IMG/VR virus record: IMGVR_UViG_3300025466_000176
Location: 1-23,877 of that record
DNA length: 23,877 bases
Source: a virus
Reading direction: 5' to 3' (one strand)
In this document: one piece after another, positions 1 to 7,947 of the stretch
Position numbering within the stretch: position 1 is the stretch's first letter
Layout: each line of letters opens with the position of its first letter
Program-made: the position numbers and the translations under genes
The notes under the pieces: model-generated
Database searches by the model: none
The model's input: the letters and a program-made list of their open reading frames with translations, nothing else
What the model was told of the DNA's origin: nothing

Positions 1-51
1 TAATAAAAATATAACCGTAAATCTTTATAATAACAAAATAATGATTAAATG

Positions 52-588
52 TCAAGCCTTTTCAAAATCAAAGTAATCAAAAGTAAACACGGCGTCTGCG
101 GTAATAATGTCATCGGCCGATTGAGTGGTATCAAATATAATATCTGATAGTGTAATGGGGAAACAATTATAGAATTTTACACGGAGAATAGGGTTATTCA
201 ACGATGAAAGAATGGTCAAAGTGGCATCGGAATAAGCGGATAAACTGGAACTTGGACTCTTATTGGCGTTCTGTAGTGCTGTTAACCTATTCCTTTCGTC
301 AAAACCCGTTGGTGCTGCGATGGAACGGAACCAGGCGTGTAATTGTTGCCAGCTGTTCAATGATTCATCCACAGTAAAATCAATAGAAAATGGATTATAA
401 ATCATCTTTCTATCAGGAATGAATACATCTAAAAGGGGTGTCTGTAAAGATGCTTGTCCTAGGTTGACACCAGGAATGTTAACCGATTGACAAAAGTATT
501 GAACATCACCTATTCGGTCAAAAGTCAATAGAAACTTTGACGCTTGTAGGTAATTGGTATTTTGAGGTAGTCTTGATAGTGCAGTCAT
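52..588 (-). CDS. Tail-tube-like structural protein (second gp19/gp54-type paralogue)
   Basis: This 178-residue protein has the general pattern of T4 gp19-type tail tube proteins and their baseplate tube-initiator relatives. An N-terminal stretch reads KFLLTFDRIGDVQYFCQSV, followed by a P-G-rich strand (NIPGVNLGQASLQTP), then FSIDFTVDESLNSW, a W-containing helix region, and an F-rich C-terminus. It is not the main tube protein, because a closer gp19 match lies at 7375-7917. It may form a special ring of the tube or a baseplate/tail-terminus component; that role is inferred. The ATG at 586-588 is the only early start. It has no convincing Shine-Dalgarno sequence and lies only 17 bases after the strong terminator that follows the capsid gene. 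Fairly sure of the superfamily, unsure of the exact role. Confidence 0.65.
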   Translation of the reverse strand: MTALSRLPQNTNYLQASKFLLTFDRIGDVQYFCQSVNIPGVNLGQASLQTPLLDVFIPDRKMIYNPFSIDFTVDESLNSWQQLHAWFRSIAAPTGFDERNRLTALQNANKSPSSSLSAYSDATLTILSSLNNPILRVKFYNCFPITLSDIIFDTTQSADDIITADAVFTFDYFDFEKA

Positions 589-605
589 ATAGTTATTTAG
601 GAGCC

Positions 606-634
606 AAAAAAAAGGACTTCCGAAGAAGTCCTTT
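606..634 (-). terminator. Intrinsic terminator after the major capsid gene
   Basis: Read on the minus strand, a perfect 10-bp stem AAAGGACTTC / GAAGTCCTTT closes a TTCG tetraloop and runs directly into a stretch of eight T (the last three stem T plus five more). It lies 34 bases past the gp23 stop codon. This is the classic rho-independent layout. It fits termination of the abundant capsid transcript, with the tail-tube-like gene downstream reached by read-through or by its own promoter. Confidence 0.92.
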
Positions 635-667
635 CAAATATCACTCTAAGGTGATTTTTATATTACA

Positions 668-1999
668 TCACATTAAATTCTTAACGCCAAAAATACGGTA
701 GTAAACGTTACTACGAGCATTGATGGTACCGTTTGAAGGATTCAAACCGTTAGCGAATGGGTTGGCTACCATACCGTAACGTGTTTTGAAACCAATCTTA
801 GGTTGGAATGTGAATTGGTCTACAGCACGAACCATTTGCAATGGAACGTATGGGCAATAGAACAAACCAGCATCGTAAGGTGAAGAACCTTTGTATCCTA
901 CAGTTACCAATTCTTGGTTAGATGTATATCCACCAAAGTATGGGTCAATGTAAACTTTGATACGGCCATGTAACATACCAGCAAATGTATTGCCTGTATC
1001 GTCAACTTGGAGGTCAGCTTGAAGAGCAGGTGTGTAAGAAAGAACACCAGCCATAGCCATTGCAGAAGCTACGTCAGATGAAACAATCAATACGTTACCT
1101 TTTCCACGACGTGTTTGCTTAGCAATTACGTTAGCATCACGTTCAATTTGGAAAATCAAACCTTTGAAACGCTCAACAGACCAACGGCCATTTGAGTCAG
1201 TATCCAAGTCAAAGAAACCAGCAGTTGTTGTACCATACTGAGCACCGAGAACGGCAGTAGAGTAGATAGTACGAATAACTTCACGGTTAATTTCAGCAAG
1301 AATTTCTGTAGACAGAATGTTAGACAATTCTGTTTCAGCGTCAAGACCATGGATTGCTTTCAAGTCTTGTGCCAACTCTAAAGAGTATTCAGCTTTCAAA
1401 GCACGGCTTTGTGCAGTTACAGTAACTTTCTCAATAGAGAAGGCCATTTGTTGGAATGCATTAGCACCGTCAGCGCCAAGGAATTCAGCAGTTGCTGTTT
1501 GTAGACCAACACCCGTTGTGAAAGTATTAGCAGCACCGTACTGACCGCTTGTTGTTGTATCAGAAGCAGTTGTACCAACAAAACCGTAGTTGTTGAATGA
1601 ACCGTTGGCAGAGCCTTGGCCAGTAAACATTGTGTTAGCTTCGTTGAAGAATGCCTCAGAACCAGTTTGGTTAGCGTAACGAGCACGCATTGCAAAAATC
1701 AATCCTGTAGGACCTGTCATTGGTTGAACACCAGCAACATCATAGGCGATCAAATTAGGCAATGAACGGCGTACCAAAGAGATCAAGATTGGGTCAAAGT
1801 TTTGAACACCACCAGTAACGTTTGTAGGACCTGTATCGCTGGTCTCCATCAAAGCTTGACGGTCTTTAGCCATTGCTTGGTGTTGGTTTTCCAAAACAAG
1901 TGCTGTAACAGCTTTCTTGTATGGGTCTTTAATAGCTTCTAATTCTGGATGTTCCAGAACTGGCTGCCATTTTTTCTGTAGTTCTTCTGTTAAATACAT
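668..1999 (-). CDS. 23: Major capsid protein (T4 gp23 family)
   Basis: This 443-residue protein is the main hexamer-forming shell protein. Family hallmarks are the N-terminal helix, the segment NFDPILISLVRRSLPNLIAYD just after the prosequence, GVQPMTGPTGLIFAMRARY, and the C-terminal block PYVPLQMVRAVDQFTFQPKI followed by GFKTRYGMVANPFA. T4 gp23 is 521 residues; the shorter length suits the marine relatives without the extra insertion domain. L50-M51-E52 matches the L/I-x-E recognition rule of the gp21 protease, so maturation probably removes about 52 residues (inference). The ATG at 1997-1999 has a good AGGAA ribosome site. The gene follows scaffold gp22 and protease gp21, as in T4, and ends before a strong terminator. 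Confidence 0.97.
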   Translation of the reverse strand: MYLTEELQKKWQPVLEHPELEAIKDPYKKAVTALVLENQHQAMAKDRQALMETSDTGPTNVTGGVQNFDPILISLVRRSLPNLIAYDVAGVQPMTGPTGLIFAMRARYANQTGSEAFFNEANTMFTGQGSANGSFNNYGFVGTTASDTTTSGQYGAANTFTTGVGLQTATAEFLGADGANAFQQMAFSIEKVTVTAQSRALKAEYSLELAQDLKAIHGLDAETELSNILSTEILAEINREVIRTIYSTAVLGAQYGTTTAGFFDLDTDSNGRWSVERFKGLIFQIERDANVIAKQTRRGKGNVLIVSSDVASAMAMAGVLSYTPALQADLQVDDTGNTFAGMLHGRIKVYIDPYFGGYTSNQELVTVGYKGSSPYDAGLFYCPYVPLQMVRAVDQFTFQPKIGFKTRYGMVANPFANGLNPSNGTINARSNVYYRIFGVKNLM

Positions 2000-2024
2000 T
2001 TTGTTTCCTTTTTTTATGTATTAA

Positions 2025-2040
2025 GGTTAATTACTTAACC
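2025..2040 (-). other. Hairpin spanning the gp22 stop codon
   Basis: On the minus strand GGTTAA-GTAA-TTAACC forms a 6-bp stem with a 4-base loop, and the gp22 stop codon TAA lies inside it. No T-run follows, so it is not an intrinsic terminator. It could be an RNA-processing or stability element between the scaffold and capsid cistrons, or chance in AT-rich DNA. Confidence 0.35.
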
Positions 2041-3227
2041 AAAGTTTGTGAAATAGTTTTAGCATAGAGGTCCATTGATGGATCAGAAGATTTAGAAACT
2101 TTCTTTTCTTCTTCAATATCAACTTCTTCATCTAAAGCAAGTTTATCTGCTGCTTTAACATCTGACTTGAAATATGATTCTTTCAAAGTAGATAGTTTGC
2201 CAGCAAAATCTTCCTCAGTATTAAACTCTACATTCTCTGCGAGTGACTTTAGTTTTTCTACTTGAGTTTGCGATAGGCCTTCACACGCTGTGTAGATAGC
2301 CTCAATTTTTTTCTGTTCGTTCAACTCTTTTGTGAGTTCAACTGATTTACTAATTTGTTCGTTTAAAGCTGATTCTAAATCGGTAACTTTAGTTGTCAAT
2401 TCTTCAACAACATCAACTTTGTCAGCTGGAATGTCGATGTAATGTTCAACAAACAAGTCACGCAAACCACCAATAAAGTCTTCCACGATTTCGGAACGGA
2501 GACCTTTTTCGATAGCGATTTCGTTATCTTTCATCCATTCTTCTACCATGTAGTTAAGGTAGTCATCAACTTTAGCGGCCAAATCTTCTTTAATTTCTTC
2601 AACGGCAACTTCAAACTGTTCTGTCAATTGGGCTTCTACTTCTTCCACAATTGCTTCTACACGGGACATAACGGCAGCTTCATAGATTGTAGAAGCTTTA
2701 GTTTTGAATTCTTCAGATAATTCTTCACCTTGCATCAAGGCTTCAATATCTTCACCGTAAGATTGGAATGTTGCACCTGGATTAGCTTGCATCATTTGTG
2801 GTGCCAATTTGCCAGCGATACGATCACGAATTGCTTCGTAATTTGTGGCATCAGCTTTAACTGGAGTAGCAATGTCAGAACGACCCATTGTTGATTGTGG
2901 TTGATTAGCTGGAACAGAAGCACCAACACCGTCACTTTGAGCACCTACAGGAGGAGTAGCACCTGGAGCTTTAGCTTGTGGAGTACCTTTGAGGTAATCA
3001 GGCAAGGCATCAGTCAAAGCACGCTCAGGTGATTGGCCAATTTCGCCAGCATCGTTTGTACCGTATGCAGTTTTAGAATCTACACGATCAGAACCAACTT
3101 CTCCGTCAGGATGTTTGTCTGAACCACGTTGACCTTTTTTAGATGCGATGTTTGCATCAAATGTTTCTTTAGAACCTTCAGACACCAAAATTGCTTTAGC
3201 GGCTTCGGACAGATTAAATTTTCCCAT
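2031..3227 (-). CDS. 22: Prohead scaffold (core) protein, T4 gp22 family
   Basis: This 398-residue acidic, helical protein forms the internal scaffold around which the prohead shell assembles; gp21 later degrades it. The family signature is at about residues 225-275: YMVEEWMKDNEIAIEKGLR, then VEDFIGGLRDLFVEHYIDIP and VDVVEELTTKV, followed by coiled-coil heptads to about residue 305. T4 gp22 is 269 residues. The excess here is mostly an N-terminal extension of about 130 residues, including a Pro/Ala/Gly-rich linker (about 80-115) with no clear fold. Several L/I-x-E sites fit cleavage by gp21. The ATG at 3225-3227 follows a GGAG ribosome site, and a perfect TATAAATA late promoter lies 28 bases upstream. 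Confidence 0.95.
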   Translation of the reverse strand: MGKFNLSEAAKAILVSEGSKETFDANIASKKGQRGSDKHPDGEVGSDRVDSKTAYGTNDAGEIGQSPERALTDALPDYLKGTPQAKAPGATPPVGAQSDGVGASVPANQPQSTMGRSDIATPVKADATNYEAIRDRIAGKLAPQMMQANPGATFQSYGEDIEALMQGEELSEEFKTKASTIYEAAVMSRVEAIVEEVEAQLTEQFEVAVEEIKEDLAAKVDDYLNYMVEEWMKDNEIAIEKGLRSEIVEDFIGGLRDLFVEHYIDIPADKVDVVEELTTKVTDLESALNEQISKSVELTKELNEQKKIEAIYTACEGLSQTQVEKLKSLAENVEFNTEEDFAGKLSTLKESYFKSDVKAADKLALDEEVDIEEEKKVSKSSDPSMDLYAKTISQTLVK

Positions 3228-3255
3228 TTTGAAAATCTCCTTGATTTATTGGATA

Positions 3256-3263
3256 TATTTATA
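3256..3263 (-). promoter_or_regulatory. T4-type late promoter for gp22-gp23
   Basis: A perfect TATAAATA box on the minus strand lies 28 bases upstream of the gp22 ATG, just before the gp21 stop. The spacing leaves room for a short leader with a GGAG ribosome site. T4 late promoters consist essentially of this octamer recognised by gp55; use of the same system here is inferred. Confidence 0.65.
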
Positions 3264-3264
3264 T

Positions 3265-3909
3265 TTAAAGTTTTTTCATGAAGTTTTCAAATATATTTAA
3301 ACTAACCTGTTCAATCTCTTTTTGTGAAGCTTGGCGAATTTGTTTGATTGCCTGAGAGTGATCTTGTTCAGTCCAAATACCATTGACTAACATCCATTCT
3401 TTACCTTCCATGATGCCTTGTACGAAAGCACCAGGAGCGGAAGGGTCTGCTACAATATCAGCCGCTGTGGCTAGATAAAAATCGTTCTGAACAACATTAA
3501 CACCGTTAACATTTTTCAACGAACCCATACCCCTTGACGATACACCTAACTGTGCGCCACCTTCAATAAGGCTTCTGGCGATATTACCCATTGGTGTGTC
3601 AAGAATCTTTGCTTTACCAATCCATTGGTTGCCATCTTCTTTAAGACCAACAATCATATGTGATACACGGTCTAAGTTAATGGATGGAGTTTCAGGATGA
3701 CCCAACTCTCCAAAAGCACGGTTTTTGTTAATATATTCTTCTGTGTAACGATGAACTTCTTTTTTCATCGTATTAAATTCGTAAAGACGGCCATTACGGT
3801 TCTTCCTTTCGGATACCAAAAATGGACCTTCAATAAAAAGGCTCTTAGTGCCGTCTTTTTCTTCAGTAATATAGTTTACGGATTCATTAATTTCTTTGAT
3901 TAATTTCAT
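3265..3909 (-). CDS. 21: Prohead maturation protease (T4 gp21 family)
   Basis: This 214-residue serine protease (T4 gp21 is 212) cleaves scaffold, core and capsid precursors at L/I-x-E sites inside the prohead. Family motifs visible are FLVSERKNRNGRLYE near residues 31-44, AFGELGHPETPSINLDRVSH with the likely catalytic His71, and LGVSSRGMGSL with the likely catalytic Ser124 or Ser125, matching the herpesvirus-protease-like fold. The ATG overlaps the stop of the upstream core protein (ATGA), so the two are probably translationally coupled. It sits between the core proteins and the scaffold, as in T4. Confidence 0.96.
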   Translation of the reverse strand: MKLIKEINESVNYITEEKDGTKSLFIEGPFLVSERKNRNGRLYEFNTMKKEVHRYTEEYINKNRAFGELGHPETPSINLDRVSHMIVGLKEDGNQWIGKAKILDTPMGNIARSLIEGGAQLGVSSRGMGSLKNVNGVNVVQNDFYLATAADIVADPSAPGAFVQGIMEGKEWMLVNGIWTEQDHSQAIKQIRQASQKEIEQVSLNIFENFMKKL

Positions 3910-4355
3910 AATCCTACCGACCTTCTTTTTCTAATTGATATTCTTCTTTTTCTTAAAGTTTTTGGTAACTCAGCACGCCTTTTAGCTTTTGATCTTAGTG
4001 AACCAATGCGCCGTTTTCTACGTTCCGCCGGCATCATTCTAATCAACTTGCCGTGCCTAATTGTCCAACCTTTTACTGCCGAAAGTTTTTTTCGGCGTTG
4101 TACCACACCCTTACGAACTCGAAACTTAATTATTCGTGATCTACCTACTTTTTGAACATTAGCACTTTGTTCGGTGCTTTCATCCAAATTATCTTCAAAA
4201 TAACATTCTAACTCATAATCTTCAAATAATTCTGAAGCAACTTTTAATTTGATTTCGTCTAATTTTTCATTAAACAAATCATTAATTTTTGCGTCTAATA
4301 GGTCTTTTGCTTCTACAAATTTATTTGATAGAAGTTTTAAAACCAAATCTTTCAT
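3906..4355 (-). CDS. Prohead core protein with acidic N-terminus and Arg/Lys-rich C-terminus
   Basis: This 149-residue protein has two contrasting halves. Residues 1-62 are helical and acidic (LLSNKFVEAKDLLDAKIND, then ELFEDYELE), like T4 gp67/gp68-type core proteins. Residues 72-149 contain 33 Arg/Lys but only 2 acidic residues, with blocks such as QRRKKLSAVKG, ERRKRRIG and LRKRRISIRKRRS. The position just before gp21 matches the core-protein slot in T4. L-x-E sites ending at E34, E45 and E59 all precede the basic half, so gp21 could release it as a basic internal peptide (inference). The start forms a TAATG overlap with the upstream gene. No enzymatic function is suggested. Confidence 0.75.
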   Translation of the reverse strand: MKDLVLKLLSNKFVEAKDLLDAKINDLFNEKLDEIKLKVASELFEDYELECYFEDNLDESTEQSANVQKVGRSRIIKFRVRKGVVQRRKKLSAVKGWTIRHGKLIRMMPAERRKRRIGSLRSKAKRRAELPKTLRKRRISIRKRRSVGL

Positions 4356-4903
4356 TACTGTTTATTACCAGTAATACCATAAACGCCAAAGTTAAACGCA
4401 GCAGGATCATTAAACTGACCACGTTGATACATTGCGTTATCTTTACGAAGGGAAAGAATTAATGTGTATGCTGTATTTGCAGTTACACCGTAAGTGTTAA
4501 TTCCTAAGTTTCCGTTTGGATTAATAGCGTTATTTAAAATAGCAGGATTTTGTTGACTACCATACTCGCCGTTACCGTTAAGATAGAAAATAGTAGCGTT
4601 ATTTGCCGTTGTATTTCCTGCCCAAAAGAGTTCAACAGAACCAGGAGGAGCAGCAGTTGACATACTTACAAAGTATTGTGCTGAAGTTAACTGTAAATTG
4701 TAATAAGGTTTAGCAGTATTACTAGCACTTAAAGTGGTGTACAATGGAACGTTATTTGCATCCAAAGCACCATACAAAGTGTTTGCTACAATTTTAGCAT
4801 TATTTGCTTCATTTCCTGAAGTGCCGTCAAACTGACCTGTTAACTTAATAACACAGTCTGTTGTAGTATCTCTCAATACTTGGTAAGTAAATTTATTTGC
4901 CAT
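4355..4903 (-). CDS. Beta-rich phage protein of unknown function, likely virion component
   Basis: This 182-residue protein opens with MANKFTYQVLRDTTTDCVIK and LTGQFDGTSGNEANNAKI. It continues as Asn/Thr/Ala-rich strands (VELFWAGNTTANNATIFYL), then an aromatic C-terminus (YTLILSLRKDNAMYQRGQF). I recognise the type as a conserved protein of marine T4-like phages but know no function for it. It sits inside the prohead core cluster, 8 bases after the upstream gene's stop and overlapping the next gene by one base. That fits a head component such as a decoration or internal protein (inference). The ATG at 4901-4903 has an AGGA-type ribosome site. Confidence 0.6.
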   Translation of the reverse strand: MANKFTYQVLRDTTTDCVIKLTGQFDGTSGNEANNAKIVANTLYGALDANNVPLYTTLSASNTAKPYYNLQLTSAQYFVSMSTAAPPGSVELFWAGNTTANNATIFYLNGNGEYGSQQNPAILNNAINPNGNLGINTYGVTANTAYTLILSLRKDNAMYQRGQFNDPAAFNFGVYGITGNKQ

Positions 4904-4911
4904 CTTCTATC

Positions 4912-5472
4912 CTATTTTAAATGTTTCAAGGCAAAGTCTACGACTTTACCAAATTGTTCTTTACTTTTGTTCGACATTTCAGCCAGTTGTTTTTTGTTGC
5001 TTTCGTTTAATACATTGTATACTTTTAATATTATTTCGGCCAATTCAACCGTTACCATCAGTCTTTTTCCATCTTCAAACTGAACTCGGTCATATGAACC
5101 ATCTTCAACAATATTCTTTAATTGTGAAATAACATTTTCACCAATAACTTCACCAGAATACTCAACTTCCTCTGATGGTGAGGCAGACCATTGCATAGAT
5201 GTATATGGTACTGTCACATATTTATCTATTTTGTCCACATAGTATAGAGCTACTCTTTGATTATTAGGAAACTGTCTAATAGACTTTCTTTTCATAATAA
5301 GAACGGCTGGTGGATCCATGGGATGTTGTTTATTTTTACCTTCTTCCCATAAGTCTAAATCTGGTTGCTCTATTACATTTAACACAATAGGTTCAACTAC
5401 TGTTTCGTTTTCATTTACTGAAACAGTAGTTTTGACTTCTTTAGAAGATAAAAAATCTTTAAGATTCTTCAA
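4912..5472 (-). CDS. Conserved protein in the prohead core cluster, TTG start
   Basis: This 186-residue protein is of unknown function. The N-terminus (MKNLKDFLSSKEVK) is polar. The centre contains DPPAVLIMKRKSIRQFPNNQRVALYYVDKI-like strand patterns, and the C-terminus is helical (LNESNKKQLAEMSNKSKEQF, then VVDFALKHLK). It fills the place of gp68 in T4 gene order, but no similarity to gp68 is clear. The start is TTG at 5470-5472 with an AGGAA ribosome site about 8 bases upstream and no early ATG. It overlaps the end of the gp67-like gene by 14 bases, implying translational coupling. Confidence 0.55.
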   Translation of the reverse strand: MKNLKDFLSSKEVKTTVSVNENETVVEPIVLNVIEQPDLDLWEEGKNKQHPMDPPAVLIMKRKSIRQFPNNQRVALYYVDKIDKYVTVPYTSMQWSASPSEEVEYSGEVIGENVISQLKNIVEDGSYDRVQFEDGKRLMVTVELAEIILKVYNVLNESNKKQLAEMSNKSKEQFGKVVDFALKHLK

Positions 5473-5653
5473 CTGGTGTTTCCTGTGAAATCTCTTGTTG
5501 TGGTGTAATTAAATTTTGTGCAATTGTTTGTTTTGCAGCGGCAATGTGGTTAGTCACTTTATCGTGAATAGAAGCATACAAAGCTTCTCTAAATTTAGTA
5601 CCATCATCGTCCATTGCGTAATCAATAACGTTGCGTGTTGAATAATCTGACAT
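5459..5653 (-). CDS. 67: Prohead core protein, gp67-like
   Basis: This small acidic protein is 64 residues from the ATG at 5651-5653, which has GGAG six bases upstream. A longer TTG start at 5665 is less likely because it would overlap that ribosome site. The helical segment FREALYASIHDKVTNHIAAA followed by KQTIAQNLI resembles the T4 gp67 pattern, a short amphipathic helix followed by an acidic tail. It lies directly after the portal gene, where gp67 lies in T4. Its likely role is in the prohead core that helps portal-initiated assembly. It is short, so the assignment rests largely on position and general character. Confidence 0.6.
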   Translation of the reverse strand: MSDYSTRNVIDYAMDDDGTKFREALYASIHDKVTNHIAAAKQTIAQNLITPQQEISQETPVEES

Positions 5654-5671
5654 ATTGTTCTCCAAAATTAA

Positions 5672-5679
5672 TATTTATA
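5672..5679 (-). promoter_or_regulatory. Possible late promoter for the core/protease cluster
   Basis: A perfect TATAAATA on the minus strand overlaps the last codons of the portal gene and lies 18 bases upstream of the ATG at 5653. The leader would be short but still include the GGAG ribosome site. Use is inferred from the T4 consensus. Confidence 0.5.
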
Positions 5680-7312
5680 ATATACGTTTCAACTTAGTAA
5701 TAGTCGATTCATACTGAGCTTCTTCATCTTTATCGGCAGGGTTCATTGGTTGTTGTGGAACTTGTGACATCATTTGTTGTTGTGCCACATCGTTCATTAC
5801 ACCAACTGGTAATCCTAATCCTTGTTCTTTTTCTTCATCCATCTCTACTTGCATTTCTTGGATTTCATCATCCGTTAAACGCAACACATTACGTTGAATC
5901 CATGTTTGTGAAAAATAACGACCTGTGTATGGATCTACGTTTGCCAATAAAGACAAACGTTCTTTCATTAATTCGGCTTCTTTTAATTCGGTAAAATTGT
6001 TGTCTTTAATGAAGTCATAATAGATATGTTCCTTCATTTCGTCCCATTCTTCATTGGTACAAATACCTTTGAGAACGCATTGTACACGCATTGCTTGGTC
6101 AAATAGATCAGCAAACTTATTACGCATACGAGCCACAAACTTAGCAAACTTTAATTCGTCACGAGTGATTTCGTTTGTACGACCTAAAGAGAAACCAGAA
6201 CTTTCTGGATTCAACCTGGAGACTGGAACGTTGAGAGCCTTATACAACTTCTTCTCAAAGTATTTAACGTCCTCCAACTCACCTAGGTTCTGTCCACCAG
6301 GTAATGTAGCAATCTCTGTACCTTTTCCACCTTCACGGCGAGGTAACCAAAAATCTTCCATCATGGACATAAATTTACGGTCATCACGAACTTCACCAGT
6401 ATTAGCATCATAGACAAGTTTGTTTTTATACTTGACCATAATATCACGAAGATATTGTTCTGCTTTTAATTTAGGTAAGTTACCCACATCAATATAGAAA
6501 ATGCGGCGCTCGGGAGCACGACTGATGCGATAAATGACGGTAGCATCTTCAATCATCCTTAATTGATTTAATGGTTTGATTGCTTTATGTAGATAAGATA
6601 ATACCACGGCCCGGCGAGAATCCATGAGACCAGAAACAACAGAGATAATGGAATCTGTGGTAATTCTGACACCAACAGGGCCAAAATTGCTAGAAGAACC
6701 AGTAGTAACCTTATCATTGAAGATATAGTATTCATTGATAACATTCATTACCTCTACACCAGTACGTTCATCTTTCTTCTTCTTAACCTCACGCACTTTA
6801 CGAAGCTTGCGTGGGTCAACATAACGGAGTTCTCTAATGCCTTGAAGTGGATTTTCACGGTCAATGATGATATGGTAGTACATACGACCATCAACATAAT
6901 ATCTACGGAAAATGTCTTGTGCTAAATTGTTATAATTTAACATCTTTAAAATATTACCAAACTCGTTACGAATAGCGGTTTTGATTTTTTCTGGTTGTTT
7001 TAAATCGTCCAGTACGATTTTGATGTTTTTACCATCATCGTCTTGGCAAATGGCTTCATTGACAATATCATCAATAGCAGCTTCAATTTCTGGTTGCATT
7101 GCCATTTCACGATAACGTGAGATTAGTTCTACTTCATTCTTTGCTGTGCCGTCTAAGTCAACATATGTACCATAATAGGCGGCAGAAGTAATGGTAAGAG
7201 CGCCATCATCGTTTGTTGGTGGCGTGAAAGATTGTTGCACTCCAGCATCTTCTTCAGATTTTGCTCGTGCAATTGTGAAACCAAAGAGTGAAAATTTATT
7301 TAATGATGCCAT
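5675..7312 (-). CDS. 20: Portal vertex protein (T4 gp20 family)
   Basis: This 545-residue protein (T4 gp20 is 524) forms the dodecameric ring at the unique capsid vertex through which DNA enters and leaves. Hallmarks are EAAIDDIVNEAICQDDD, then RRYYVDGRMYYHIIIDRENP, ELRYVDPRKLRKVREVKK, LSYLHKAIKPLNQLRMIEDA followed by VIYRISRAPERRIFYIDVGN, and LNVPVSRLNPESSGFSLGR preceding the stem/clip region. The ATG at 7310-7312 has a GGAAT-like ribosome site. It sits between the tail tube gene and the core proteins, as in T4. Confidence 0.97.
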   Translation of the reverse strand: MASLNKFSLFGFTIARAKSEEDAGVQQSFTPPTNDDGALTITSAAYYGTYVDLDGTAKNEVELISRYREMAMQPEIEAAIDDIVNEAICQDDDGKNIKIVLDDLKQPEKIKTAIRNEFGNILKMLNYNNLAQDIFRRYYVDGRMYYHIIIDRENPLQGIRELRYVDPRKLRKVREVKKKKDERTGVEVMNVINEYYIFNDKVTTGSSSNFGPVGVRITTDSIISVVSGLMDSRRAVVLSYLHKAIKPLNQLRMIEDATVIYRISRAPERRIFYIDVGNLPKLKAEQYLRDIMVKYKNKLVYDANTGEVRDDRKFMSMMEDFWLPRREGGKGTEIATLPGGQNLGELEDVKYFEKKLYKALNVPVSRLNPESSGFSLGRTNEITRDELKFAKFVARMRNKFADLFDQAMRVQCVLKGICTNEEWDEMKEHIYYDFIKDNNFTELKEAELMKERLSLLANVDPYTGRYFSQTWIQRNVLRLTDDEIQEMQVEMDEEKEQGLGLPVGVMNDVAQQQMMSQVPQQPMNPADKDEEAQYESTITKLKRIL

Positions 7313-7343
7313 ATTGTTCTATTCCAATTCAAAAAAACATGAT

Positions 7344-7363
7344 GGGAGAACCTAAGTTCTCCC
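7344..7363 (-). terminator. Hairpin after the tail tube gene, probable weak terminator
   Basis: Minus-strand GGGAGAAC-TTAG-GTTCTCCC forms an 8-bp GC-containing stem with a 4-base loop, 11 bases past the tail tube stop. A run of seven T follows, but only after six other bases (ATCATG). It may therefore terminate partially, or serve as a 3' stabilising hairpin between gp19 and gp20. Confidence 0.55.
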
Positions 7364-7374
7364 GTATAAAATAA

Positions 7375-7917
7375 TTAAGTTGTACTATCAGATTCCCACC
7401 ATTGATAGGCAAATGTTACGCCATATTCTTCAATGGTATCGTTTGAACCCCAATCTAAATCGATTGGTGCCAAATCAACAGGATACAAACCTACAAATTT
7501 GTAAGTTTTCAAAATGTTGCCGGTTTTTCCATATTGAGATACTGTTGCATCAACAGAATAACCTGCCAAATTTGAAGCACCGGAAGCACGAATGTTTCCA
7601 GCATGACTGTTCATTGCATTCATCCATGACTCTAATGATTTACGGATAGTAAAACTTTCGTCATTAATGATCTGTAAAGACCAATCAGCAAATGTACGAT
7701 TGCCAGCAAGTTTCAATTCACGACCAAAATAATACAAAGGTACTTGGCCAATTGTTGAACCTGGTAATTGTGCTGCTTTTGCTAAAAACTGTACTTGTTG
7801 TCCTGCTGCTGTGCCGTTAGAAGCCACAGTTGGGAATGTGAGTGTAACTTGGAACAGATTGGGACGGGCACCGTCACCAATCAAATTTGCTCTAAAGTCT
7901 GTTACGTTAAATGCCAT
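7375..7917 (-). CDS. 19: Tail tube protein (T4 gp19 family)
   Basis: This 180-residue protein builds the inner tube of the contractile tail; T4 gp19 is 163 residues. Family motifs are ANLIGDGARPNLFQVTLTFP, LAKAAQLPGSTIGQVPLYYF, GRELKLAGNRTFADWSLQII followed by NDESFTIRKSLESWMNAMN, and a C-terminus YKFVGLYPVDLAPIDLDW. It follows the sheath gene as in T4. The ATG at 7915-7917 has a GGAG ribosome site, and an AATAAATA element overlaps the sheath stop codon 22 bases upstream. Confidence 0.96.
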   Translation of the reverse strand: MAFNVTDFRANLIGDGARPNLFQVTLTFPTVASNGTAAGQQVQFLAKAAQLPGSTIGQVPLYYFGRELKLAGNRTFADWSLQIINDESFTIRKSLESWMNAMNSHAGNIRASGASNLAGYSVDATVSQYGKTGNILKTYKFVGLYPVDLAPIDLDWGSNDTIEEYGVTFAYQWWESDSTT

Positions 7918-7939
7918 TTTTTTCTCCTATTCGTTGAAT

Positions 7940-7947
7940 TATTTATT
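7940..7947 (-). promoter_or_regulatory. Late-promoter-like element (AATAAATA) before gp19
   Basis: The minus-strand octamer AATAAATA differs from the T4 late consensus at the first base only. It overlaps the sheath stop codon 22 bases upstream of the gp19 ATG. The same arrangement occurs before the gene at 16962-17294. AT-rich DNA makes chance matches common, so this is tentative. Confidence 0.35.

Noticed and set aside
640-660. Second small hairpin (ATCAC/GTGAT) between the capsid stop and its terminator
   Set aside because: The stem is only 5 bp with no T-run on the coding strand; too weak to call.
2012-2019. CATAAAAA before the capsid gene as a late promoter
   Set aside because: It differs from TATAAATA at two positions and lies in an A-rich run next to the ribosome site; the gp22 promoter could supply the transcript.
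5746-6413. Plus-strand ORFs opposite the portal and other structural genes
   Set aside because: They lie wholly inside well-supported minus-strand genes, lack ribosome sites and have no recognisable protein features.
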